Below, one piece after another: positions 22,600-33,300 of a stretch of DNA of 64,000 nucleotides. The DNA comes from Cycas panzhihuaensis. Lineage: Eukaryota > Cycadophyta. The stretch lies in NCBI GenBank assembly GCA_023213395.1, contig CM041465.1:55993741-56057740 (forward strand), in the 5' to 3' direction. Numbering within the stretch: position 1 is the stretch's first letter; each line of letters begins with the position of its first letter. The translations under genes were made by a program, and so were the position numbers. The notes under the pieces are model-generated. The model did no database searches, was not told where the DNA came from, and saw nothing but the letters and a program-made list of their open reading frames with translations.

Positions 22600-23625
22600 A
22601 TTGTGGCATAGTTATGAACAAAACAATGATATAATCCTATAAGCCCAAGGAATGCTCGCAATTATGTGAGATTGGTTAGTGTGGACCAGGTAGTGATGAT
22701 CGATATTTTATCAGGTTCCACACGTACCCCTTTGCAAGAAATGATGTGGCCCAAGTATTGGAGTTCAGTTTTTCTAAATTCACACTTAAAAAGTTTGGCA
22801 TATAATTAGTGTTGATGTAGAATTTAGAGGACTGTTTCTAGATGATAAATGTGATGGTCCAAACATGAGTTGTAGATAAGTATATCATTGAAGAAAATGA
22901 TGACAAAATTTTGAAGGTGAGGACCAAAAATTTTATTCATGAGCTCTTAGAAGGTGGCCAGAGTATTGCATAGGCCAAAAGGCATCACTCGAAACTCAAA
23001 ATGGCCATGGTCGATTCAAAAAGTTATCTTATTACAGTCTTCTAGGGCTATTGAGATCTAGTAATATCCTGATTGTAAGTATAGTTTAGAGAAGATCGAT
23101 GCTCCATAGATCTCATCAAGCATATCATCAATTCATGGAGTGGGGAACTTATTCTTAATAGTAATCTTGTTAAGCTCCTTGTAATCCACGCAAAGATAAA
23201 AAGAGCCATCTTTTTTCCTAACTAAGATGATTGGTGTTGCATATGAACTTTTATTAGGCTGAATTATTCCCATATCCATTAGTTTAGTTGTGATTTTCTC
23301 AATTTCATTTTTCTGAAAGTAGGAATTTCTATATGGGTATAGGCCAATTGGGTCATGGTTAGATTTCAGTTCAATCGTATGGTAAAACCCATGGTCAAGA
23401 GGGGTCGTAGAAGGGAGAGGAGCAAATACTTGCTCGTACTTTGTAATAACATCCTGGATATGCGGGTGGATTAGGGGATCAATTTTGATGTTATTTAGGT
23501 GAACTATATAGCCTAGGTTGGTTTGGAGATGTCTTTTCATACGGCCAAGTGAAACAAGTTGGTTTGGAGGGGATTGAATACCATAGAGTTTGTGTGTTTT
23601 TCCCATATGATCTTTAAACATTATG
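22600..23625 (-). pseudogene. Reverse transcriptase (element H), degenerate
   Basis: The open stretch 23621-23133 contains the protease-RT linker and N-terminal RT motifs: YHTIELKSNHDPIGLYPYRN, MDMGIIQPNKSSYATPIILV, KKDGSFYLCVDYKELNKITI. After stops come FSKLYLQSGYY near 23085, FRVMPFGLCNTLATF near 22990, and the catalytic box, which reads FFNDILIY near 22890 instead of YLDDILIY. The first catalytic Asp is therefore Asn. The thumb (KCEFRKTELQYLGHIIS) follows near 22790. Order and length are normal. Confidence 0.88.
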
Positions 23626-23639
23626 AATGGGTTAGATGG

Positions 23640-24010
23640 TGAGTTATTCGTATTATAAGTTCCTAAAGTTTGTAACCATTAGATCCCCAATATAGCATCA
23701 GATCCTCCTATAGATAATGCATGAAAATTAGAGGTTAGGAGGTACGAGCCAATTTAGACATGTAGGTTTTTTATGACACCTGCACAATGGAGCTTCTAAT
23801 ACCCTGGCAGAGAGCAAGTGAAACCAGTCTTGGGGACAATATATAGGTTTTACTGCCTAACTAATGAGATATCAAAAAAGTTCAAAGACACACCACCATC
23901 GATCAAGATTGACATTGAAGTCTTCCGAAGAATGCCTCTAACGCGTACGAGTTCAGGATAAGCAATAGAAGTTACGGTTGATAGGGATACTTCTGATAAG
24001 GGGTTAAGAT
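23640..24010 (-). pseudogene. Aspartic protease (element H), degenerate
   Basis: Minus strand: SILIDGGVSLNFFDIS near 23930-23880 is the active-site region; the usual D-S/T-G-S/A triad reads D-G-G-V. GGSDAILGIQWLQTLG near 23715-23665 is the well-preserved C-terminal motif. A stop near 23870 interrupts the domain. Confidence 0.7.
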
Positions 24011-24079
24011 TGGGGTTTGCTTAGATTCCTTCATTAACCTCTTCATCAGAATCCAAGTCTGATGGGTCATTTATAAGGT

Positions 24080-25175
24080 AAATGGAAAGGACCATATGCC
24101 TCACTGAACAAATGTGACCATGTCCAGGAGTCCACTTTTCTGAGCATTGTATACAAAGGCCTACTTCTACTCGTCATTATGCTTCTGCTTGTGAGATTTA
24201 GATTTTTTTCATTGGGGGTCTCTCTGCCTGCCAATCTATTTGAGGACGAGATGTGTCATCCAGTCAAGGTCAGAAACGTTCAAAGTCTGTCTGAGGGCAA
24301 GCTGCATCATCAAACTGATAATGGGGCTATTGGAAGTTTATCTGTCAAGATCGAGAGGACCATGGGATGTCTCTTTGGGTGTACACAGATCTTTTAGCTG
24401 TGAACTCTGCCTCTACTACATTTGCTATTCTAATAGCTTCCTTGAGAGAAGGCAAGGATAATGTCTTAAGAAGCATCTGAATATGGTCCTGGAGCCCTGC
24501 TACATAGGTGTCAATCAATGTTTGCTTATCTAAATTTTGACCTTGTGGACATCGATTGAATAATTCTTGGAATTCATTTGTAAATGACTCTACAGATGAT
24601 GATTGCTTAAGCCTAGTCAGTTGAGTGAAGAATGGATGACTCCATGCATCCTCATACTGCTTAACACAATAGTTTGTGAAATGTTACTATGTTTAAGTTG
24701 AAGGGTACTCTTTTTTCCACCAATTAAACCAGTGATGTGCTTCCCCATCTAAATAGATAAAGGCATACAATAGTTGATCATCTTCAGTCATTAGATTGAG
24801 GGTGAAGTAGGATTCTAATTTACTTATCCAACTGGGAGTACTTTCCCTATTCAAATCAGGATCAAAATTTGGAATATTGATTTTATGGTGAAATGATTGT
24901 GGTTGGCATGGGTGTGGCAGTGGCGATGGTGGTGGTAAAGGACCTCCTTGATGAGAGGAAATCCGTCCTACAATCTGTGCCATCTAATTTTGATTTGAAG
25001 TGATTTGTGTTGTTATCTGTGCCACCTAAGACATAATAGAATCCATGTCAGATTTTGATGCTAAATTTAACATGTCGCTTTTACATCTTGCACTTCTATC
25101 TTAACTTCTTATTGTAATGTAGTGAACTAATTTTCCAAAAGTGAGATTCGGTCGCCTTGAGTTAGACCCATGATG
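24080..25175 (-). pseudogene. Gag with zinc knuckle (element H), degenerate
   Basis: The N terminus is probably the minus-strand ATG near 25173 (MGLTQGDRISLLEN), followed by stops. The open stretch 24983-24693 carries a Pro-rich segment and the capsid start IPNFDPDLNRESTPSWISKL, then LESYFTLNLM and DGEAHHWFNWWKKE, the usual W..W motif region. The nucleocapsid zinc knuckle at about 24160-24110 reads CIQCSEKWTPGHGHIC. The order gag, zinc knuckle, protease is normal. Confidence 0.78.
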
Positions 25176-26112
25176 ATTGTAGAAGGTGTTTAAAGAATAG
25201 GGGACTAGTTAGAAAAAAGGAATTTATGAAGAGAAATGAGTAAGATAGAATTGGAGTTCAAATAAATTGGGATGAAAAGATGATAGGGAAAGGGGAGGGA
25301 ATGGGGTATCTATAGATAGTTGTCCCCAAAATTTTCCTCTTCTTTATTTTTTTTTAGAAATAAATAAAAGTTTTTTTTTTTTAACAAATAAAAGCTTCTT
25401 ATTTTTCTTTTTCTTTTTCTTTTTTTTTCTTCTTTCTTTTTTTTTTGTTGCTGGTACTAGTTTGCTTGCTGCAAGCGTTTAGAGGTTTTGTTCTGTGCTG
25501 GTATTAGTTTGCTTGTTGCGAGTGTTTAGAGCACCGATGCAGCGTTGACAAAAATAGGTAGTGGGCCCCGATAGAAGGCTTCCTAGGGGATTATGGTTAA
25601 TCTCAATGGCCACAAATGTTGTTTAAGCGAGTACCTCTCTCTAGAATCATAGTAATTACTTCTTGAAGGAAATAACTATTCAAACCCCAACCATGGATTT
25701 ACCTCAAAATGACAACTCTTTATATGCACTCAAGGAAGGGAAATCTAATTTGGGATGGGGTCATTGCTCGTTTCACTGGCAAACACTCTGGCCAGCTACT
25801 TTGGGGTTTCTGTGGTACTTCTCACAATGAGTTTTAGGGTTTATGCCCAAGTATTTTCCATGGTTAAGTAGATGGGGATTTCCCCTTATTCAGATATATA
25901 ATATATTGTTTTGGTCAGAAAAGAATAAGAAGAACTTATTATAGAATTGGCCCTATCGAGTGTTGAACTTTATTGAAAATCTCCACCTAAACAATAGGTA
26001 TCCCAATACTTTTACTACTTTCTGATCACCAAGATCTGAGTGGGCAAGGTGAGAGCATACGGTAGGTAAGTGTAAAAGGGGAAAAAAAAATTGCACTAAA
26101 TTAGCCCTAGAA
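25176..26112 (-). other. Leader of element H with pyrimidine tract
   Basis: Untranslated leader between PBS and gag. It contains a long T/C-rich run at about 25340-25447 and a ~47-bp tandem duplication at about 25450-25535 (GCTGGTA(C/T)TAGTTTGCTTG twice). No gene is seen. Confidence 0.6.
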
Positions 26113-26128
26113 GGTGGCTCTAATACCA
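26113..26128 (-). promoter_or_regulatory. Primer-binding site of element H
   Basis: The minus strand reads TGGTATTAGAGCCACC two bases after the 5' LTR end; this is the initiator tRNA-Met type with one change. Confidence 0.85.
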
Positions 26129-26130
26129 CT

Positions 26131-26618
26131 TGTAATGTATCTTCTACAATAAAGAACCCAAAGAGAGAAATGTTAAGCGCCAAAGAGAGACAAGAGAGAC
26201 AATTGATCACCAAAGAGAACCGAAGTTCTTTTCTCTTAAGTAATATGATCCAAGAATGAATTACAATGAAGACTCGAGAGGGTATATATAGTACTTCAAC
26301 TACTAACACTTACTTCTATTCTAAGCACTTACTAAATAAGTGAGTACAACTACCTGCTAAATGCATGCGCAAAATGAGCAACTACTTGCTAAATATATGT
26401 GTAGTGCACTTACTAAATAAGTGAGCACAACTACTTGCTAAATGCATGTGCAATATAAAAGCACCACTATTTGAGTACTTGCTAAATAAGTGAGTATGCC
26501 TATTTAGGCACTTACTAAATAAGCAAGTACTTTAGAATATTCACAAGATTACATAACACTTTGACGGATTCCATATGCTAATACTTCCTTCCACTTATAG
26601 AGGTGAGGTTATGTTATA
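26131..26618 (-). repeat. 5' LTR of element H
   Basis: Partner of the LTR at 20125-20622. A TATA box (minus strand CTATATATACC) lies at 26281-26291. The U3 holds repeated ACTTACTAAATAAG units. The two LTRs differ at a moderate number of scattered positions, so the insertion is not very recent. Confidence 0.92.
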
Positions 26619-27274
26619 AAAAGTCTAAGTTTTGTGCAGTGCTAGAGCAAAAATAAAGTTGGTTGTAGTTGATTACAACTTCTTACAGTAGATTTTTGGC
26701 TCGTTTGTATTCATCTGGGGTCTTGATCTAAGTTTTTTGAATAAACGAATAAAAATTAATGTTTTTCATTTACTACTACCCTAACATTAATCATTTTTTC
26801 TTATTAGAGCTTCATTTGTACTTGTGGCAGCCCTACACCCATTCTTACTACCTATCAGAAGAGATTTAAAATGGTTTCAAGTAGTGTTTAGCTTTGATTC
26901 TCTTTGTTGGGCCCACGTAGATCCCTAAACTTCGGTAGCACTATTCTCTTCATCCAGAGCATATTTTTAAATTTCATCACTTCCACTAGCTTCTCCTCTA
27001 TCCTGCACCCCCCCTTTAAAATTTCATTCCATTTAGTGGTCGTTTGATCAAGTTTTTGAGCTCTTGAAGCTTTGTAGGGTCACATGCCTTACACGCAAGT
27101 CAAACAACTTTATGACAAGTTTTTCCATCAAAAAAAACTTTTAATATTTCATTATGACTCAATCTTATATAATTAAATTAAGTTAAATTTAACTTTTGGT
27201 TGAAATATGGGCCTTTAGCCCCTATATCCGGTCATATTCATTCACCATATGACCCTATTTCATTGTTAAAAGGG
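26619..27274 (+). other. Presumed leader piece of copia A, no gene seen
   Basis: After the element H target duplication the sequence is AT-rich and non-coding. By position it should continue the copia A leader that was interrupted at 20124. No motif proves this. Confidence 0.4.
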
Positions 27275-27928
27275 TAGACTCCAAAAGTAATTTAACTAGA
27301 TTTGAATATTTTTGCACATTCAAAAATCAATAAGCCATTTTTTATAAGTTTTCAAGTCCACCTCCCATTAGTGATATTAGCAGGTAGTCACATGCAGCCT
27401 ACAGTTGATCAGGAGCCAATTCAGAGAAAGCTTAACCCTGTTTTCACTTATTTTTAAATTTGCTTTCGGCTTAGGAATGGATCTGGAATCACCGACTCGT
27501 AAGTGCAGGTATGTCTCTTGCATTTTCATCGCTTTCTTTTACTGGATGTTTGCTTGCGTATCTGCATGTGTATGACTTTGTGGGCGACCTTGTAGTCGTC
27601 CACACTTATTTTAGCCTATGACGACTATAGCGAGGGCACACTCCCGAGTGTGGCACCACGGTGACCATTACTTCCCACATCGCCTCCTCGCTCCGGGATC
27701 CACTAGGTTTGCGCCACCTCACTTGGTGTGATGACTCATCATAGTTTGGTCAACTTGCCACCCCACTCGAGCCCTATTTTTGCTCCTTTGGACCCGTTTT
27801 GTTCGCTTGTTTGCTCCCGGGTAGGTGTTTTAGCGTTATGTTAATCTTTTCTGTCGTCTGCCCCCAACCTAGACTGGTTGGTGGGCCCCATTTTCAGCCA
27901 TAGGTGCGTCTGTAAATTTTCATGATCA

Positions 27929-27958
27929 CGGAATATTCGCGGTACCGCGAATATTCCG
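27929..27958. repeat. Perfect 30-bp palindrome in Tat LTR
   Basis: The half-site CGGAATATTCGCGGT is followed directly by its reverse complement. The same 30-bp palindrome is intact in Tat2 at 55356-55385 and scrambled in the 3' LTR of Tat1 near 41600-41630. It could extrude as a cruciform or bind a dimeric protein. Confidence 0.97.
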
Positions 27959-27995
27959 GCGGTACGACTGTCTCAGGTTGTTTTTAAAAATTCGC

Positions 27996-28034
27996 CGTGG
28001 CAATTTCGCATTTATTGCGAAACTGCCACGTGGC
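27996..28034. promoter_or_regulatory. LTR hairpin followed by G-box
   Basis: CGTGGCA and TTTCGCA pair with TGCGAAA and TGCCACG around a TTTAT loop, giving a 15-bp stem with one mismatch (27996-28030). It overlaps the palindromic G-box GCCACGTGGC (28025-28034), a known bZIP/bHLH target in plants. The hairpin is kept in all three LTR copies. The G-box is intact at 28025 and near 41692, but reads CCATGTGG in Tat2. Confidence 0.8.
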
Positions 28035-28075
28035 TCGCGCTTTATTTCTCTTCCAACTGCACCCTAATCGCACGC

Positions 28076-28086
28076 TTTAGGGTTTT
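28076..28086. promoter_or_regulatory. Telo-box in Tat LTR
   Basis: TTTAGGGTTTT contains the reverse complement of the plant telo-box AAACCCTAA. It is conserved in all three LTR copies, about 50 bases after the G-box. Telo-boxes are found in promoters of highly expressed plant genes and are bound by telomere-repeat-binding factors. Confidence 0.6.
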
Positions 28087-30032
28087 GCTTGAGTACTTAA
28101 ACCCTTTTTGGCTCATTTTCAAGGATCTTTTGGCTCACTTTTGGAATTGCTCTCAAGGAAACACTCTCCTGCTCTGCTTCTCTCTGCTGTTTGCTGCATC
28201 AACTGGACCTGCACTCTTCATCTGGCCTTGACTCTCCTTTGGCGTGGCTGAGACATTCTCCCAGCTCCTCAAACGCCTTGGAGAGGGCTCCTTTGAAGTG
28301 GTGTCTAGCCGGTCTTCACCCAGGCAGTCCATAAGCGCCCCAAGTGCAGGTGTTTCCCATCACACCTCCGTAGGTGGCCTCAAACTGTTCTACTTCGGAT
28401 CCGGGTGATTTATCGGTCCCTCTCCCGCCCTTTCATTGAGGCAAATCCCTTGCCTCTTCTCTCCAGGTATTCCTTGTTTATGCTTGTTTTCCTTGTGATT
28501 TTCATGCTTCAGCTCGTTTGCTCTTACTTGTTGCTTGAGGGTTGGTTGTCCTCCCTTTTGGGGGCTGTTATACCACTCTCCCTGTGCTTCTTACCTGCGT
28601 TCTTTGTCCAAGGCGGTGTGGAGGGGTTGCATAGGTTTTGGAGAGGAGCTGGGTGGATTCCGTACCACCTTCCACGCTCTCTAGGCGGCTCTAAGCCCCC
28701 CCAAAACCTCCCTCTCGCCCCGTGTTGTCCTTGGCTTGCAAACAAGGGTTTGAAGGCTCCCTTTGGTTGCCCAAACCAGCGCTGTCACAAGTTGCAGCGC
28801 TGATTTGGGGCCTTTTGCTCAGGTTTGGGCATCACACATAAGTCCCAACCGCTGGTTTCTTGCTCCACCTTTCTCCCCCGGGTCACCCGGTTTGCTCCTC
28901 ATAGCATCCCGGTTCGCCGTGGGCACCATCGGGCCTTTCTTTGCCCGTCTTTGCTGCCATTTCCCAGCCTTTGCTCTTGACTTTCTCCTCGCTACCTCGT
29001 GGCTCTTGGGGGGAGGTTTGGGCATCATTTGCGGGAGGTAGGCCACTCCGAGGCTTACCCAACCATTTACTTTCACTTTGGTCACTTTCTTTTGATACTT
29101 TCCTTGTTGGGTTAGCACTAACGCATGTATATTCAAATTCTCGTTTATGTTATTTAGGCGTATATTGTTAGAGTTTTGTGTTGCATGTTAGTGCTCTTCC
29201 TTCGGGAAGAGAAAGAGACCGCTATTACTTGCAGGTACCTGGGAAGCGTGGAGTGCATCGCCCGTGGGCCTGGCTACTAGTAAGCACCTTCATGTGCGTT
29301 GTGTTTTCATGCTATTTCATTTCTTAGTTGGTGCTTCCTTTCTTTCTTGGTATTGCACTTGATTTTCCAGGGAAGGTAAGGAAGCCCCCTCTTCGTCCGC
29401 CGCAATATCTCGCATCCAGTACGTCGCGCGGAGTGGTTGGACGCCCCTCGAGAAGGTTACTTCGTCTTGCACGCCTTCGCTCCATGTGCACATTCGTTCC
29501 CCTCCGCTACCCTTTCTTTTCCTTTTAGTTCTTCCGTAGTAATTAGTACATTGAAGGATTAAAGGGAAAAATTGGTTTGGTACTCGTTTGCAATTCTTTT
29601 GTCTTGTTTCACGCATCTTTATCATTCATAGGGAAGATTGTAGGAGTCCTTCTCTACCCTACCTTTCTTCTCTCCCCTTTGACCGCACGAGTGTCTTGCT
29701 TCCAAAGATCACTCGTGTATCCAGGGTTGTGTAGGAGTGCCCCTGGCCTGTCTCCATTAGGCCTTCTCTTCCCCCCTTCTGGCCACCCAAGGGCGGGAGG
29801 GTCCTATTCCTAGGTCAACTCAGGTTTGCCCTACGCACCTTCACCCCTTACTCGAAGCGGTGAAGGGTCACCCGATAGTAGCCATACTCCATTGCAGATC
29901 CGAACTCGGCGCTCACAAGACGGGCGCTCTGCGTGGTAGTTACCCACCTTTTAGGTCCCACCTTCCATCATTCCACCACTCACCCTCTCTTACACCTATC
30001 AGTTAGGTAGTTATCCGTAGCAGTAGCGTCCC

Positions 30033-30051
30033 AGGCGACCATCTTTGGGGA
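30033..30051 (+). promoter_or_regulatory. Primer-binding site of Tat1, altered
   Basis: AGGCGACCATCTTTGGGGA corresponds to the intact Tat2 site TGGCGACCATACTGGGGA; the two CTG/TGG parts are changed. Confidence 0.6.
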
Positions 30052-30219
30052 TTGCCAGTAAGGGAGCTAGTTTCGCTCTCTTTGGTTGGTTTCGCTACTC
30101 TTGTGTGATCCTTTTCATACTTATCTCGATTTCCACGTTGGGCACCCCCCAACGCGTGTGTTTTACCGCTTTTTCTCCTTTGCTAACATTGTCGGTTGAC
30201 CTTGCATGCGGCGTTTCTC

Positions 30220-32490
30220 TCGTCGTTTGCGGTCTACCTCCTTTGTTAGAGGACCCCGAGTATCGCCTTCTTGCCTCGTCAGATTCCGATCCGACTATGG
30301 AGGGATACTCTTCTGATTGGACTTACCACACTTCGGCCATGGAAACCCATGCCTTTCCTCCTGTTATTCCCGGGTCCACCCAAGAGGGTGACGACCCCCT
30401 TTATTATCCAAACGACCAATCCCTTTCTTTCGATGCTCATCCTTCTACCCACGTCATAGAAGGACCCGTTCCTCTTGAGGGTTGCCACATAGTTGGCAAT
30501 TCTTATGAGGAACATTCCGAGGATCCTATCTTGTTTGAGGTTCCGATCACCTCTTACGAGTGTGTTGGGACTCCTCCTGTCGACGTAGTTGAAGCTTTCA
30601 ATGAGTGTTGCCGCGTAACACGCTTGCAACCGCGTCCTAGGTGGTTTGAGGATGTTCTTCGTGGAGGGGCCTCTTCCTCTTCTGCTCCCCCACCTCATGC
30701 CTCATCCTCATCCGCCCTTCCTATGACCACAAATCCCTTCGTGCCTACACGTACGTCCCACTCGTTCCCTGCAGTGGGGGCATGCGTGGCACCTTCCGTC
30801 CCTCATCAAGGTCCTAATGCCTTAGGATCTTCTCGTGGTGTGTCTTTCCCTCAATTGAGGGTTAGCATACAGCTCCTAACCATACCAATGTGCCCTCTCC
30901 TAATGTGGCGCATACCGTCCCTAGTAGGCCTATTGGCCCTATTAGCCTTCAACCATTAGTCATGTGGGATCCGCTCCCACGCATCTTCGACCAAGACGTT
31001 GGTGCTTCCTTCTACGTTCCCCCAGGATATACCTCTCAACCTTGGGGGCAGGGTAGAGGAAGCCGTCTTCCCGTTTATGGGGTGGATCCGCTACACCCAT
31101 ATGGGGTTGCTCCACCTACGGGTGGCCCATATGGGCAAAACCCGATTCCACATCCGTCTTACCCTTCTCCCAGCCTTGATCCCATCCGTTGTGCCTTCGC
31201 AAGGGAACCTGACTCCCTTCCAAGGCACCTACCCCCACGCCTCTTTTCAGCAAGGGGCGCTTCCTCAAGGAGGGATGGGTGTTCCACCCCCACCCGCTCC
31301 TTGTGCGTTACCTACTTCAACATTCGTTGATCCTACAGTTCAGGCAAGGGCGCGCCCCTTCATGGACTTTAGGTCAACCCCTCTTTCGGTTGAGGCGTTG
31401 CGAACCAACTTGCCGCCTCATCCCCCTGAAGTTCCTAGATTCGATGGGACTTCGCCATGAAGACCAGAGAGAGCATGTCCGTAGTTTTCTATGGCATGCA
31501 TCGATTCTTGGGCTTACGACCATATTTTGATGAAACTATTCCTAGATCCTTGCGGTGGCGCCTCAAATGGTTCTCTTAGTCTCCCCGCCCATTCAATCCA
31601 TTCATTCCAAAGAATTGGTGGATGAGTTCATCAACTATTTTGATGTAGCTCGTCCATTCGAGGCGGAATGAAGTCTCTTCTCGCTCAAACAAGGTCACGA
31701 TGAGATGAATTGTGACTTTGTGCGGCGATTCCACGACTTGCTTCATTCCACTAAGGCAACATTGCCCAAGGAGGCGAGACACATCGTTAACGCGCGTCCG
31801 AAGTCCACGTGGAAGTCCTCAAGATGGGGGCAACCACATGTGACTCCGCGATCGCCAAGTGCTTGGCGTTAGAGGCTATTGAGATCCAAGCAAGTCTCAA
31901 GAAACCTCTTAAGCCCTCACAACGCCAGTGAGGCACCACCCCTACCAAAGATACCAAACCTTCCTGGCGACGCGGTCTTCCTCTCATCCTACCGAGAGGA
32001 CTTTAGACCCTCTCACATCGCCTATCGCTCATTCGAGCTGCACGATGAAGGAGCTCAAGCTTCAAGATCCTTCATCTCCTCGTCAAACAAGCAAGTCCAA
32101 CAAACTACCCAAGCTCCTCTTCCCAGAATGGAATGCAGTCCTCTCGGCGAGGAGGTCGACCCCGCTTGAGAAGAAGTGGTGCTCCATTCATGGGGATTGC
32201 TTCCACGACGATTCGCGTTGTAGGGCCCAGCATCCAAAGGATGTCCCTCGACGCGATTCTTCTCCCAAACGGGCCTCAAGGCCTAATTTGGATCAACCAG
32301 TTCATAAGGATCCGTTCCCTAAGCACGGGGAACGTAATCATAATACCCAAACCAAGAACAACCGTAACCGAGGAAGATCGCCTGATCCCCATCCTTTCCG
32401 CGACAAAGGGAAGGGCGCTAGGAATTCTTCTTCTTCTTCTCGTTCTCTGGCCAGTGACCCCGTCGCCTTCACGACCCGGCAGGGAAGAAG
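30220..32490 (+). pseudogene. Gag of Tat1, several frameshifts
   Basis: The frame 30045-30959 carries the acidic, Ser/Pro-rich N terminus (LLEDPEYRLLASSDSD, then MEGYSSDWTYHTS). The low-complexity middle follows in other frames. The capsid part is recognised at about 31370-31460 (RTNLPPHPPEVPRFDG), 31610-31700 (ELVDEFINYFDVARPF) and 31800-31910 (VLKMGATTCDSAIAK in Tat2 numbering terms). A Cys/His segment (WCSIHGDCFHDDSRC) near 32178-32222 and an Arg/Ser-rich tail with SSSSSRS end the protein at about 32490. Tat2 keeps longer open frames, so some shifts here may be sequence errors. Confidence 0.78.
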
Positions 32491-33300
32491 GTGATCCGGT
32501 TGCTTGAAGCAACTCCCACTTTTTCCCTTACGCGATCTCAAGCCGCTAAGGAAGCGGGAGCCTTTTGTCCTCCTGCTCCTTCTGACCCTCTTCCAGAGAC
32601 CCTTCCTCCGGAAGTCCCTCTCTTCCCCAAGGCTATTCCTGTGTGCCTGGGTCGTTACGACTTCCGAAGGGCACTTACCCAACCTACCGGGAAGGGTAAG
32701 CCTTTCTCTGTCATGGACGAGCTCCATACGGTCGCCGCGGGAATGTCCTTGATGGACGTTCTGAGGAGTTGTCCCGAGCAGCGGGCCCTCCTCTTGGAAG
32801 CTTTAGGATTGAGTGATGTACCTGTCCACGCTTTGGGTGTCGCCCAAGGTTGTGGACCCGCTATTTTCTTTGATCCTAAGGATCTTCCCCCTGCCGGTGA
32901 AAGGGAATGTCAGTGGAACTTCCCATTCACCATCACCATCGACACGCCTGATTGTACTCTTCGAAGAACTATTATCGACAACGGTTCTTCCGTCAATGCC
33001 ATGCCCTTGCGTGTCATGCAAGAGCTTGGTATTTCCGCCTTGGAACCCGTTCCCTGGCGATGCCAAGGGTATGACGGTAGCGAGAAGACCCCTCTGGGAT
33101 GCGTCATGATTCCACCCTTAAGGGTAAGACCGTTCTTGCCGACGTTGTAGTCCTTGACGTTGATGTGGATTACAACCTCCTTCTAGGTCGTCCATGGCTC
33201 GATCAAATGGGAGTCGTGTGCTCGACCCTTTGGGGACAACTTAAATTCGTCCATGACGGACGAATGAGAGTGATCCATGAACGCCTCTTTACTAAACAAA
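32491..33300 (+). pseudogene. Tat protease with DNG active site (Tat1)
   Basis: The open stretch 32491-33150 (219 residues) holds a Tat-specific N-terminal region (PVCLGRYDFRRALTQPTGKG, VMDELHTVAAGMSLMDVLRS) and the protease core CTLRRTIIDNGSSVNAMPL at about 32953-33010. D-N-G-S-S in place of D-T-G-S/A is usual in Tat elements. After a frameshift near 33110 the domain ends in VVVLDVDVDYNLLLGRPWLD at about 33147-33205. WGQLKFVHDGRMRVI closes the domain. Confidence 0.85.

Larger units (their letters stand above)
20125..26618 (-). mobile_element. Complete minus-strand chromovirus with paired LTRs (element H)
   Basis: The element is bounded by two similar LTRs (20125-20622 and 26131-26618), both TGTAATGTATC at the left and GTTA(C/T)A at the right. 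Next to the right LTR lies a minus-strand PBS; next to the left LTR a minus-strand polypurine tract. Between them, in order on the minus strand, are gag, zinc knuckle, protease, RT, RNase H, integrase and chromodomain. Flanking pentamers AGAAG (20120-20124) and AAAAG (26619-26623) are a target-site duplication with one mismatch. Stops and lost catalytic residues show that the copy is dead. The motif set points to a chromovirus, perhaps the Reina clade. Confidence 0.92.
27275..30033 (+). repeat. 5' LTR of Tat1 (incl. ~190-bp AT-rich 5' module)
   Basis: Shares its body with 41134-43660 and 54880-57442. The segment 27275-27465 is shared only with Tat2 (54691-54875). The LTR contains a 30-bp palindrome, a long hairpin, a G-box and a telo-box at 27.93-28.09 kb. 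Long open frames inside it on both strands lack any protein similarity I can see and are broken differently in each copy, so they are not genes. The LTR ends at CGTCC(A), next to the PBS. Confidence 0.85.

Noticed and set aside
25340-25447. T/C-rich run considered as a polypurine tract or poly-A tail of a retroposon on the minus strand
   Set aside because: It lies inside the element H leader, far from either LTR, and has no target duplication.
28405-29813. Several open frames on both strands in the Tat1 LTR, with counterparts near 42.1-43.5 kb and 55.8-57.2 kb
   Set aside because: They recur because the LTR recurs, but frames are broken at different points in each copy and no domain is seen. 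GC-rich LTR sequence is enough to explain them.
30279-30698. Minus-strand open frame of 139 codons opposite Tat1 gag, repeated at 57691-58110
   Set aside because: It is the shadow of the gag N-terminal frame; both copies are conserved only because gag is conserved.
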